Of a stretch of 64,000 nt of DNA, positions 1 to 7,279 are shown in pieces. Positions within the stretch are counted from its first letter, which is position 1. Every line of letters starts with the position of its first letter. The stretch lies in assembly GCA_018065985.1 (NCBI GenBank), contig JAGHSF010000027.1, positions 1-64,000 on the forward strand, given 5' to 3'. Origin of the DNA: Candidatus Cryptobacteroides choladohippi. GTDB taxonomy: Bacteria > Bacteroidota > Bacteroidia > Bacteroidales > UBA932. The notes below the pieces were generated by a model. The model was not told the DNA's origin. It was given only the letters and a program-made list of their open reading frames with translations, and did no database searches. The translations under genes and the position numbers were made by a program.

Positions 1-27
1 TTCATGTGCCATTCTACGTTAGTCTGG

Positions 28-56
28 CAAAGATAATTTCAAATCGGTTGACTCAA
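28..56 (-). promoter_or_regulatory. Possible promoter for a gene off the left edge
   Basis: On the minus strand there is a TTG (56-54), an 18-base gap and a perfect TATCTTTG (35-28), matching the Bacteroidota -33/-7 promoter. ATG codons at 12 and 5 on the same strand could start a gene that runs out of the window. The gene itself cannot be judged. Confidence 0.35.
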
Positions 57-276
57 AAATCGCTTGTAACTACCTAACTTTCAATATTTTCAAAGAACTT
101 TTATGAATTTTTAGTGGACACTAATGACCTGCAAATATAAACAAACTCTCCAACAAACCCCATGCCCGATTCCGCTCTTGTTACCGTTCCGCAGCAGCGC
201 ATGCTGGCTCGCTGCGGTATTCTGCGACGGCCGCTGCGGAGCTCCCCTCACGATGCCTACGGTTGAACGGTGGCAT

Positions 277-411
277 TTTGCACATATACTGAAAATGTGC
301 CTGATTATGTGTGCGCCATGAAAGTTAGAATGTGCCGCACAGGTGCTTCAGAAGGCCATTGCCGATCTTCTTGTGCACATATACTTCCCACTGATAGCAG
401 TATATGTGCAA
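277..411. repeat. Compound palindromic repeat (BIME-like), left copy
   Basis: It contains two units. The first has GCACATATACT at 280-290 and an imperfect mate ending near 314. The second has perfect 12-base inverted arms, TGCACATATACT at 374-385 and its complement at 399-410. The same two-unit layout, in the same orientation and with nearly the same 95-base unit spacing, recurs at 1387-1522 on the other side of the transposase gene. REP-associated transposases are known to act on such flanking palindromes. Confidence 0.75.
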
Positions 412-426
412 AGGTCCGGCTGTTTG

Positions 427-1347
427 TCAATGATTCAGAATCATTTTGATTTCCTCTGATGAGAGCCCGAAGCATCTCGCCAACTGTGAAGTCGTGACCT
501 TTGAAGAATGGTAGATTCTTTTAATCAATGGGATTTTCTGGCTTCTGGTGAGCAATGATGCGCCGACTCCATATCGTCTGATGCCATCCACTTCTATTTC
601 TTTCATCAGCTCCTCTGTTGATGTCAATCTCGTTGGCTTATTGACCAGGATTTCTTCCATCTCATCGTCGTCGGTCAATCCCATTATTCTGGTGAAGTAT
701 GACAGATCGTTGCCGAAAGCTTCTTCTGCATATTTGATGTCACAGAAACTTTCGGCTTCGATGCGGCCGTCTTCTGATATCGTCCATTCGACATCTTTAA
801 GCTTGTCGCCAACCTTGAACAGGTCTCTGGCCTCTCTTGTTGTCAGTTCGGAGATCTTTCTTGCGGAGTGGTGCGGCCCCTTGCGGCTGAACATTGCATC
901 GTATGAGGACCATTTGTACTGGTCGACTTTCATTCCCATATCAAGAGCATTCCTTGGGATGTAACACAGTGTGTTTCTGACATGTGCATTGTCTTCGAGA
1001 TATATCGGTCTAGCCTCAATGCCATTGAAATAGAGTGGTCCGGGGCCGTATTTTCCGGCCAGGATCTTCGATGCTGACCGTTTTACGCTTTCGATGAAAC
1101 GTTCTGCATCAGAGTATGACCGTGCCAATATCATTGCATGCAGATGCGTGGATAGAACGCATTCGGAAACGACTATGACATTCACTCTCCTCGCGCAAAT
1201 CGGTATCAGGTTGTATCCTGTCCGTAAATCCTCTTCATCTCTGAAAATCACTCTGTCTTCCAACCCTTTTGTGCATGTGTGAAAAGGAAACACATTCGCT
1301 TCGCTCCCATCTGGGAGCACTCTTTTGCAGATTCTTTGAAATTTCAT
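427..1347 (-). CDS. REP-associated tyrosine transposase (Y1_Tnp, IS200-like)
   Basis: The 306-residue protein is a single-strand DNA transposase of the HUH superfamily, RAYT group. The metal-binding HUH motif is H68-L-H70 (in STHLHAMI). The likely catalytic tyrosine is Y129 in CYIPRNALD, followed by the family-typical WSSY block. The C-terminal region (about 250-306) is a small helix-turn-helix-like domain seen in RAYTs. The gene lies between two copies of a palindromic repeat (277-411 and 1387-1522), the usual arrangement for RAYTs, which process REP sequences. A minus-strand TATCTTTG at 1371-1364 fits a promoter about 16 bases before the ATG. All key residues are present, so the enzyme is probably intact. 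Related C-terminal sequence is found in a broken copy at 11278-11469. Confidence 0.85.
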   Translation of the reverse strand: MKFQRICKRVLPDGSEANVFPFHTCTKGLEDRVIFRDEEDLRTGYNLIPICARRVNVIVVSECVLSTHLHAMILARSYSDAERFIESVKRSASKILAGKYGPGPLYFNGIEARPIYLEDNAHVRNTLCYIPRNALDMGMKVDQYKWSSYDAMFSRKGPHHSARKISELTTREARDLFKVGDKLKDVEWTISEDGRIEAESFCDIKYAEEAFGNDLSYFTRIMGLTDDDEMEEILVNKPTRLTSTEELMKEIEVDGIRRYGVGASLLTRSQKIPLIKRIYHSSKVTTSQLARCFGLSSEEIKMILNH

Positions 1348-1363
1348 AGTTCCAAGTTTTGCT

Positions 1364-1371
1364 CAAAGATA
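1364..1371 (-). promoter_or_regulatory. -7 promoter box of the REP transposase
   Basis: A perfect TATCTTTG on the minus strand lies 16 bases before the transposase ATG at 1347. It sits at the inner edge of the right palindromic repeat, so any -33 contact falls at or inside the repeat. No clear TTG was seen at the expected distance. Confidence 0.45.
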
Positions 1372-1386
1372 ATCATTGAACTTCAT

Positions 1387-1522
1387 AGTTGCACATATAC
1401 TCGAAAAGTTGTTGGTTATATGTGCATCAGTATGTGGCAAATGTGCCTTGGAATGGATTCTGGGGCTTGTTGTCAAAATTCTTGTGCACATATACTCCCA
1501 ACAAAAATCAGTATATGTGCAA
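1387..1522. repeat. Compound palindromic repeat (BIME-like), right copy
   Basis: It has two units. The first has 10-base arms at 1390-1399 and 1417-1426. The second has perfect 12-base arms TGCACATATACT at 1485-1496 and its complement at 1510-1521. It is a direct repeat of the 277-411 element in arm sequence, orientation and spacing, though the stretches between the arms differ. Confidence 0.75.
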
Positions 1523-1547
1523 ATAAGAGGATTTGCCACCGCCATTT

Positions 1548-1577
1548 TTGGTGAATGCGGGTAAATTGGTAAATTTG
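1548..1577 (+). promoter_or_regulatory. Promoter of the DUF2490 gene
   Basis: TTG at 1548-1550, a 19-base gap and a perfect TAAATTTG at 1570-1577 match the Bacteroidota promoter. Only four bases separate the -7 box from the ATG at 1582, so the transcript would begin at or next to the start codon. Confidence 0.7.
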
Positions 1578-1581
1578 CAGC

Positions 1582-2220
1582 ATGAAACGGATAGCAACCC
1601 TGATAACCACATCCATATTGTCCCTCCTTCTGCTCGATTGCCGTCCTGCCGCTGCGCAGGAAGTTGACAACACCTTCGGAGGATGGGAATTCATTGAACT
1701 CTACCACGGTTTCGGAAAGTCCAACTGGTTCGCGTCGGTCTATTTCGAGCATGACAACTATCAGTTCAACCGCCTGGAGTGCTGGTATACCCGCACCACT
1801 GTGGGCTACAAGCTCACCAAGTGGCTCAAGGCCGATGTGTGCTACGATTTCGTCCATGAGCCCAATGCAGATACCCACAGGGCCCTTTTTGACGTTACCG
1901 GAACTCTCAGGGAGGGCAATCTCTCCGTTCAGCTGCGCGAGCGCTACATCCATTCCTGGACTCCGGCGCTGGGTGAGCAGGGCAACGTGCTCCGCTCCCG
2001 CCTCAAGGTGCAGTATGCCATCCCTGACACCAGGTTCAAACCCTACCTTGCAATGGAGGTGTTCACCTGGGGCGACGCATGGAAGAAGACCCGTCACTAC
2101 GTTGCCACGACCTACGACATAAACGAGCATTTCCAGATAGAGGGCTACTATCTTTACTACGCCTTTAACGGCATGCCGGCCGAGCATGTCCTTGGATTGG
2201 GCTTAAATATCAACTTATAG
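1582..2220 (+). CDS. DUF2490 family outer-membrane beta-barrel protein
   Basis: A 212-residue protein with a cleavable signal peptide (residues 1-25, ending ...PAAAQ). The rest alternates aromatic and polar residues in strand-like segments (for example WFASVYFEHDNYQF and YLYYAFNGM), and it ends in a hydrophobic strand, LGLGLNINL, as outer-membrane barrels do. Length and layout fit the DUF2490 family, whose function is unknown. The promoter box ends four bases before the ATG, which fixes the start and suggests a leaderless message. It is transcribed in the same direction as the cytochrome fusion gene, which has its own promoter, so the two need not be linked. Confidence 0.7.
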   Translation: MKRIATLITTSILSLLLLDCRPAAAQEVDNTFGGWEFIELYHGFGKSNWFASVYFEHDNYQFNRLECWYTRTTVGYKLTKWLKADVCYDFVHEPNADTHRALFDVTGTLREGNLSVQLRERYIHSWTPALGEQGNVLRSRLKVQYAIPDTRFKPYLAMEVFTWGDAWKKTRHYVATTYDINEHFQIEGYYLYYAFNGMPAEHVLGLGLNINL

Positions 2221-2251
2221 TTGCCCGAATGCTTGATTTTTACTATTTTTG
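2221..2251 (+). promoter_or_regulatory. Promoter of the redox and Tat cluster
   Basis: TTG at 2221-2223, a 20-base gap and a perfect TATTTTTG at 2244-2251 match the Bacteroidota consensus. The ATG at 2258 is six bases further on, so the first gene is probably read from a leaderless or nearly leaderless transcript. The box excludes an upstream TTG start at 2249. Confidence 0.7.
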
Positions 2252-2257
2252 TGGTTA

Positions 2258-3796
2258 ATGACCACGAAAAGGAAAATTATTTTGGGTGCTCTCGGCGGGC
2301 TTTGCGCCGGCCTTGCTGTCATGGCTGCTGTCAACAGCCTGTTTGTCAGCACTTCCACCAACGAAAGCTGCATGTCGTGCCACGTACATGAGGACGCCGA
2401 CAACAGTTATGCGAAAGGATATCATTTTCTGAACGGCAGCGGGACCAAGACTGACTGCGCCGCCTGCCATCTTCCTCCCGAAAGCCATCAGATGAAGCAC
2501 GCCTTTGTCAAGGCCAGGATGGGTGTGAAGGATATTTTCTCATATGTATTCAAGAAGAAGGAGAATCTTGACTGGGCTCATCGCGGTGAGCTGGAATATG
2601 CCCGCGGGATAGTGTACAACGAGTCCTGCAAGGAGTGCCATGTGAATCTCTATCCCCAGGGAATCTCTGACGACGGAATCTCGGCGCACCTGTACTATGA
2701 GGCAAACGAGGCTGACAAGCCGGATCTGCACTGCATCAACTGCCATCTGGATGCCGGCCACTACAATCCCGACTACTCCCATTCCAAGATGTCCGGCATG
2801 CCGTTCGGCAAAGGAGGGCGCAAGGGCGCTTCCGGCCAGCTGTACCAGGCACCCGCAACGGTTGAGGCATTCGAGAATTTCACCGAGACCATTCCCGGCA
2901 CAGACGCCAGCATAAGGATGGTCGCCATTCCCGCCGGATCCTTCATGATGGGCTCCCCGAGGAACGAGCAGCTCCGCTCCGACGACGAAGGCCCTCAGCA
3001 CAAGGTCAATATCTCCCGCTTCTTCATGAGCGAGGTCGAGGTTACATGGAACCAGTACTGGGCGTTCTACGGCGAGACCATGTCGGAGGGACACACCCCG
3101 CCCGAGAAGGTCTATGCCAACAACTCACGCCCCGACCTTGATGCCGTTTCCGGTCCTACCGCCCCCTTCGGCAATCCCGACCAGGGCTGGGGAATGGACG
3201 AGGACCGTCCCGCCCTCACCATGACCCACTACGCAGCCGAGACCTTCTGCCTCTGGCTGTCACTCAAGACCGGAAGGAAATACCGCCTCCCGACAGAGGC
3301 CGAGTGGGAGTATGCCGCACGCGCCGGCAGCCAGGACGCATATCCTTTCGAGGGCAAGCCCAAGCAGTACACTTCCGAAGGACTCGCAAAGAAGATCTTC
3401 GGTACCGATACCACGGTCATCAGACGCTATGTCGTTTACAAGGAGACCAGCAAGGGCCGCACACAGTCGCCCAACAGCGTGAAGGCCAACGCCTTCGGGC
3501 TCAAGAACATGGCCGGCAACGTGCTCGAGTACTGCTCTGACTGGTATTCTCCCGACAGCTATACCGATGCCGAGGTGACCGACCCCAAGGGCCCCGAGAC
3601 CGGAACCGAGCATGTGGTCCGCGGCGGCCTCTATGCCGACGACGCCGCTCTCATGCGCAGTGCGTCCCGCGGCAGCACACACCACGACGCATGGCTCAGC
3701 ACAGACCCTCAGAACCCCAAGAGCATCTGGTGGTACTCTGACATAAAGGGTATCGGCTTCAGAGTCGTGTGCGAAGTACCTGAAACAATCAAATAA
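2258..3796 (+). CDS. Tetraheme NapC/NrfH-type cytochrome fused to a formylglycine-enzyme-like domain
   Basis: A 512-residue two-part protein. Residues 7-30 form one N-terminal membrane anchor. Four heme-binding CxxCH motifs follow at 38-42 (CMSCH), 67-71 (CAACH), 124-128 (CKECH) and 159-163 (CINCH), as in NapC/NirT/NrfH quinol-oxidising cytochromes, which pass electrons from membrane quinol to periplasmic partners. From about residue 215 to 510 there is an FGE-sulfatase/SUMF1-type domain (IPAGSFMMGSP, LPTEAEWEYAARAG, MAGNVLEYCSDWY, VRGG, GFRVV). The paired cysteines that bind copper in true formylglycine enzymes are not visible around RGGLYADD, so this domain may bind rather than catalyse. 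It heads a cluster with a Tat-exported oxidoreductase and a CcsA-type heme protein, which suggests it exchanges electrons with the periplasmic enzyme. That role is inference; the domain calls are firm. Confidence 0.8.
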   Translation: MTTKRKIILGALGGLCAGLAVMAAVNSLFVSTSTNESCMSCHVHEDADNSYAKGYHFLNGSGTKTDCAACHLPPESHQMKHAFVKARMGVKDIFSYVFKKKENLDWAHRGELEYARGIVYNESCKECHVNLYPQGISDDGISAHLYYEANEADKPDLHCINCHLDAGHYNPDYSHSKMSGMPFGKGGRKGASGQLYQAPATVEAFENFTETIPGTDASIRMVAIPAGSFMMGSPRNEQLRSDDEGPQHKVNISRFFMSEVEVTWNQYWAFYGETMSEGHTPPEKVYANNSRPDLDAVSGPTAPFGNPDQGWGMDEDRPALTMTHYAAETFCLWLSLKTGRKYRLPTEAEWEYAARAGSQDAYPFEGKPKQYTSEGLAKKIFGTDTTVIRRYVVYKETSKGRTQSPNSVKANAFGLKNMAGNVLEYCSDWYSPDSYTDAEVTDPKGPETGTEHVVRGGLYADDAALMRSASRGSTHHDAWLSTDPQNPKSIWWYSDIKGIGFRVVCEVPETIK

Positions 3797-3806
3797 CCAC
3801 AATATC

Positions 3807-5141
3807 ATGAAAAAAGACAATATCAACCGCAGGGAATTCCTTACCCGTACCGCCAAGATCGGTGCTGCCGGAATGGTTGCTCCCGCTCTCCTCACTTCTT
3901 GCGGAGGCAAGAAGAACACCCCCCTCCGTGCCGAGGGAACCTATTATGTTCCTGAACTTCTCGACAAGGCTGTCGACGGCCGTGAACTCAAGGTCGGCCT
4001 TGTAGGCTGCGGTGGCCGCGGAAGCGGTGCCATCCAGAACCTCCTTCACGCAGCTGACGGAATCACCGTTGCCGCTCTCGGAGATGTTTTTGCTGACAGG
4101 CTGAACGGAGCCCGCGAGATGCTTGCGGATGATTATAACCAGAACGTTCCCGATGAGGCATGCTTCATCGGTTTCGACGCATATCAGAAGGTCATCGACT
4201 CAGGTATCGACATGGTGATCCTCGCCACTCCTCCCGCATTCCGTCCCGACCAGTTCAAATATGCGGTCGAGAAGGGCGTGCATGCATTCCTTGAGAAACC
4301 TATCGCAGTGGATGCAAAGGGATTCAGAACCTGTATGGCAGCTGCCAAGATGGCTCAGGCAAAGGGCCTTTCAGTCATCACCGGTACACAGCGCCATCAC
4401 CAGAGACCCTATGTGGAGGCTTTCAAGCTCATCCAGCAGGGCACTATCGGCCAGATTACCGGAGGTAACGTATACTGGAACCAGGGCCAGCTCTGGTACC
4501 GTGAGCGTGAGAAGGGCTGGAGCGACATGGAATGGATGATCCGCGACTGGGTGAACTGGGAGTGGCTTTCAGGTGACCATATCGTAGAGCAGCACGTCCA
4601 CAACATCGACGTCTTCATGTGGATGACCGGAATGATCCCTGTCTCTGCAACAGCCTTCGGCGCAAGACACCGTCGCGTCACCGGAGACCAGTACGACCAG
4701 TTCAGCGTCGACTTCGACTTCGGCAACGGTGTGCATCTGCACAGCATGTGCCGCCAGATCAACGGCACCAGCACCAACGTATCCGAGAGAATCAACGGTA
4801 CCAAGGGCTACTGGGACAGCTCAGACCATACCATCCGCGACCTTGAAGGAAACATCATCTGGCAATACAAGGAGGACCCTGCATTCCAGCAGAACGATCC
4901 CTACACCCTCGAGCACGTCGATTGGGTCAACCATATCCGCAAGGGCACCGCACACGAGGAGGCTTCAGGTACCGCACAGTCATCTCTGGCAGGTGTGATG
5001 GGCCGCGAGGCTGCATACTCTGGCCAGACCGTGGAGTGGGAGCAGATCAGCGCAGCTGACCTCGACCTCATGCCCGAGAAGCTCGAGATCGGTCCCATGG
5101 ATATGAGCAAGTATAAGGTTCACGTACCCGGAGAGGCTTAG
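3807..5141 (+). CDS. Tat-exported Gfo/Idh/MocA family oxidoreductase (lipoprotein-like)
   Basis: A 444-residue NAD(P)-dependent sugar oxidoreductase. The N-terminus carries a twin-arginine signal (RREFLTR, residues 8-14) followed by a hydrophobic stretch ending in LLTSC, so the folded, cofactor-bound enzyme is probably exported by Tat and lipid-anchored. The Rossmann motif is VGLVGCGGRGSG at about residues 58-69, and the family EKP motif is in HAFLEKPIAVD. The C-terminal part contains the GxxxVEQHVHNIDVF-type catalytic region. Such exported enzymes typically oxidise glycosides or inositols; the substrate cannot be read from sequence. It starts 10 bases after the cytochrome fusion gene and one base separates it from the isomerase-like gene, so the three are surely co-transcribed. 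TatA and TatC, needed for its export, are encoded in the same cluster. Confidence 0.85.
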   Translation: MKKDNINRREFLTRTAKIGAAGMVAPALLTSCGGKKNTPLRAEGTYYVPELLDKAVDGRELKVGLVGCGGRGSGAIQNLLHAADGITVAALGDVFADRLNGAREMLADDYNQNVPDEACFIGFDAYQKVIDSGIDMVILATPPAFRPDQFKYAVEKGVHAFLEKPIAVDAKGFRTCMAAAKMAQAKGLSVITGTQRHHQRPYVEAFKLIQQGTIGQITGGNVYWNQGQLWYREREKGWSDMEWMIRDWVNWEWLSGDHIVEQHVHNIDVFMWMTGMIPVSATAFGARHRRVTGDQYDQFSVDFDFGNGVHLHSMCRQINGTSTNVSERINGTKGYWDSSDHTIRDLEGNIIWQYKEDPAFQQNDPYTLEHVDWVNHIRKGTAHEEASGTAQSSLAGVMGREAAYSGQTVEWEQISAADLDLMPEKLEIGPMDMSKYKVHVPGEA

Positions 5142-5142
5142 T

Positions 5143-6054
5143 ATGGAACGCAGAGATTTCTTCAAGACATCGCTCACTGCAGCAGCTGCAGTTTCAGCGC
5201 TTTCAGTCCCCACTCTCCTCACCGGATGCTCACCCAAGCCCGAGGTGAAGGGCAATGACACAAAGCTCCACCTCTCATTCCAGGGCGGCACTACCGGCAA
5301 GGATACATATGCCGAGAAGTTCGACATGATGGAAGAGCTCGGAATCGAGGGCTTCGAGCCCGGCGGAATGGAGCTCGTGGAGAATGCCAACGAGATAGCA
5401 CAGGCACTCAAGGGCCGCAATATCAAGATCAGCGCCCTCTGCGCAGGCTTTGACGGCTTCATCCTCTCGAAGGACGCTGGCATCAAGGCCGATTTCGACC
5501 GCACCATGCGCGAGATCATCGATGCAGGCGGCCAGTTCGGCTCTACCGGTGTGATCATGGTTCCCGCTTTCAACGGGCAGTCGGATACCGCAATGCCCCA
5601 TACTCAGGAGACCCGCGACTACCTCTGCGAGGAGCTCCGCAAGCTCGGCGAGTACGCCCTCTCAAAGGGAACCACCGTCATCCTCGAGCCCCTCAACCGC
5701 AGGGAGGCGTTCTACCTCCGTCTCGTCGAGGACGCTGCCGCAATCTGCCGCGACGTCAACTGCGAGGGCGTGAAGTGCATGGGCGCCTTCTGGCACATGC
5801 AGGAGGAGCCTTCGGACTATGCTGCATTCATCTCTGCCGGCAAGTACCTGCAGCACGTGCACATGGCCAGCCGCGGTCACAGGCGCATGCCTGGCGAGGA
5901 CGGCGAGCTCGACAACTACATCGACGGATTCCGCGCCCTCAAGGAGATAGGCTACGACAAGTACGTCAGCTTCGAGTGCGGCTGCGACGGAGACCGTGCA
6001 GTTGCCGTACCTGCCGCTGTTGCCCTTCTTCGTGAGCAATGGGCAAAGGCATAA
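5143..6054 (+). CDS. Tat-exported sugar phosphate isomerase/epimerase-like TIM barrel protein
   Basis: A 303-residue protein of the AP endonuclease 2/xylose isomerase-like TIM barrel family. The N-terminus has a twin-arginine motif (ERRDFFK, residues 2-8) and a lipobox-like LLTGC near residue 29. Barrel and metal-site features include ILEPLNR, GAFWHMQEEPSD, QHVHMASRGHR and VSFECGCDGD. The family isomerises or epimerises sugars, and members next to Gfo/Idh/MocA oxidoreductases often act on keto-sugars made by them. It follows the oxidoreductase with a one-base gap and its last 16 bases overlap the start of the CcsA-type gene, so translation is probably coupled. The substrate is unknown. Confidence 0.8.
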   Translation: MERRDFFKTSLTAAAAVSALSVPTLLTGCSPKPEVKGNDTKLHLSFQGGTTGKDTYAEKFDMMEELGIEGFEPGGMELVENANEIAQALKGRNIKISALCAGFDGFILSKDAGIKADFDRTMREIIDAGGQFGSTGVIMVPAFNGQSDTAMPHTQETRDYLCEELRKLGEYALSKGTTVILEPLNRREAFYLRLVEDAAAICRDVNCEGVKCMGAFWHMQEEPSDYAAFISAGKYLQHVHMASRGHRRMPGEDGELDNYIDGFRALKEIGYDKYVSFECGCDGDRAVAVPAAVALLREQWAKA

Positions 6055-7013
6055 GGATACTGATGCATCTGGCCGCCGTGCTTGTAGTGTTCGGCGGCCT
6101 TTACAGCATATTCGCAAAGCATAAAGTCGTGGTGATGGCCGGGTATGATGAACCCGCCATGCTCCGCGGCTTTCCTTATGCGCTTACGCTCAAGGAATTC
6201 AGGATTGACCGTTACGCGTCCGGCAGTCCGCTGGACTTTGTTTCCGTGCTGGAGGCACAGAGCCTCGACGGGGTGTCCGGGGAAGTGACCGTGAGAGTCA
6301 ATGCCCCCGCAAGACTTGGGCGGTGGCGCATATATCAGCAAGGCTATGACACCGATGCCGGAGAGCAGAGCAGCTATTCGGTGCTGCAGTGCGTAAAGGA
6401 CCCTTTCTACCCTCTGATTGCCGCAGGGCTGTGGCTGCTTATCGTGTCAGCTGCGCTGTATGCCCTGCGTACGCTTTGGAAAACAGGCGGCAGGGGATGG
6501 ATATGGGCCGTGACCGCCGTGGTCTTCGCACTTTTCGTGTATATCACCATGAAGAGCGTGGGGATAGGCAGCAGGGACCTCGTGCCCGTGCTCCGCAGCG
6601 GATGGTTCATCCCTCACATCGTGTCCTATATGTTCGCCTATGCGATGCTGGCGGTGGCGACGGTGTATGTTGTCGTGCTCGGCATTCGGTCCCGCAGGCT
6701 GGAGGTCAGCCGCAGCGCCTGGACGCTCGGCCGCAGGTTCTGCAGCGTCGGCTGGGCCTTTCTGACCATAGGCATGTGCATGGGCGCCCTGTGGGCAAAG
6801 CAGAGCTGGGGCGACTGGTGGACCTTCGATCCCAAGGAGACCTGGGCGCTGCTCACATGGATAGGTTTCGGAGCATACTTCCATCTGGAACCAAGGATTT
6901 CCACAAGGTGGAGAGTTGCCATGATCATCGTTTCCTTCCTGCTTCTGAACATGTGCTGGTGGGGAGTGAATCTTCTTCCGTCATCAGGCAGCCTGCATAC
7001 ATATGCAATGTGA
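6039..7013 (+). CDS. ccsA: Compact ResB-CcsA type cytochrome c heme-attachment protein
   Basis: A 324-residue membrane protein. The first ~110 residues resemble the periplasmic part of ResB (LKEFRIDRY, GRWRIYQQGYD), after one N-terminal membrane helix. The remainder is CcsA/ResC-like with several membrane helices and the heme-handling tryptophan motif WGDWWTFDPKETW at 257-269, plus histidines near residues 191 and 284 and close to the C-terminus. System II proteins of this kind carry heme across the membrane and attach it to CxxCH sites. Its likely clients are the tetraheme fusion protein in the same operon and perhaps the one-heme PD40 lipoprotein at 39594-41033. It overlaps the upstream gene by 16 bases. 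It is short for a ResB-CcsA fusion, so the ResB part is reduced. Confidence 0.8.
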   Translation: MGKGIRILMHLAAVLVVFGGLYSIFAKHKVVVMAGYDEPAMLRGFPYALTLKEFRIDRYASGSPLDFVSVLEAQSLDGVSGEVTVRVNAPARLGRWRIYQQGYDTDAGEQSSYSVLQCVKDPFYPLIAAGLWLLIVSAALYALRTLWKTGGRGWIWAVTAVVFALFVYITMKSVGIGSRDLVPVLRSGWFIPHIVSYMFAYAMLAVATVYVVVLGIRSRRLEVSRSAWTLGRRFCSVGWAFLTIGMCMGALWAKQSWGDWWTFDPKETWALLTWIGFGAYFHLEPRISTRWRVAMIIVSFLLLNMCWWGVNLLPSSGSLHTYAM

Positions 7014-7024
7014 CGAAAAAACAT

Positions 7025-7032
7025 TATATTTG
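7025..7032 (+). promoter_or_regulatory. -7 promoter box before tatA
   Basis: A perfect TATATTTG lies 25 bases before the tatA ATG at 7058. No TTG is visible at the usual distance. It suggests that tatA-tatC can be transcribed apart from the upstream redox genes. Confidence 0.45.
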
Positions 7033-7057
7033 TAAACTTTGATAAATCTATTTGATT

Positions 7058-7279
7058 ATGCATAACATTTTGTTCCTTCAGAATCTTGGCGCAGGTGAGA
7101 TCGTCATCATCGCCCTTGTTATCATTCTCCTTTTCGGTGGTAAGAAAATTCCCGAGCTCATGAAGGGCCTTGGAAAGGGTGTCAAGAGCTTCAAGGACGG
7201 CATGGCCGACGTTGAGAAGGAGATCGGCAACCTTGACGAGGACATCAAGAAGCCCGTTGAAAAGAAGGAAGAGAAATAA
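7058..7279 (+). CDS. tatA: Twin-arginine translocase subunit TatA/E
   Basis: A 73-residue protein with one N-terminal membrane helix (about residues 8-26, [20 protein letters not shown]), the FGxxKIPEL hinge, an amphipathic helix ([15 protein letters not shown]) and a charged, lysine- and glutamate-rich tail. This is the TatA/E layout; TatA forms the variable pore that lets folded Tat substrates cross the inner membrane. ATG 7058 is preferred over a TTG two codons earlier. The stop codon overlaps the tatC ATG by one base (TAATG), so the two are translationally coupled. Tat substrates encoded in this window include the Gfo/Idh proteins at 3807, 15959 and 53691 and the isomerase-like protein at 5143. 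Confidence 0.93.
   Translation: MHNILFLQNLGAGEIVIIALVIILLFGGKKIPELMKGLGKGVKSFKDGMADVEKEIGNLDEDIKKPVEKKEEK

Larger units (their letters stand above)
1..426. other. Intergenic region with repeats, no convincing gene
   Basis: No reading frame here looks like a gene. The left end holds a possible minus-strand promoter (28-56) for a gene leaving the window. The right half holds two palindromic repeat units (280-314 and 374-410), which belong to the repeat pair around the transposase at 427-1347. Confidence 0.5.

Noticed and set aside
124..321. A 65-codon frame at the left edge
   Set aside because: Its composition is not coding-like and it runs into the palindromic repeat.
277..1522. Regularly spaced palindromes as a CRISPR array
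   Set aside because: Only two units occur on each side, about 95 bases apart, with variable content and a transposase between. No cas gene is present. The REP reading explains them.
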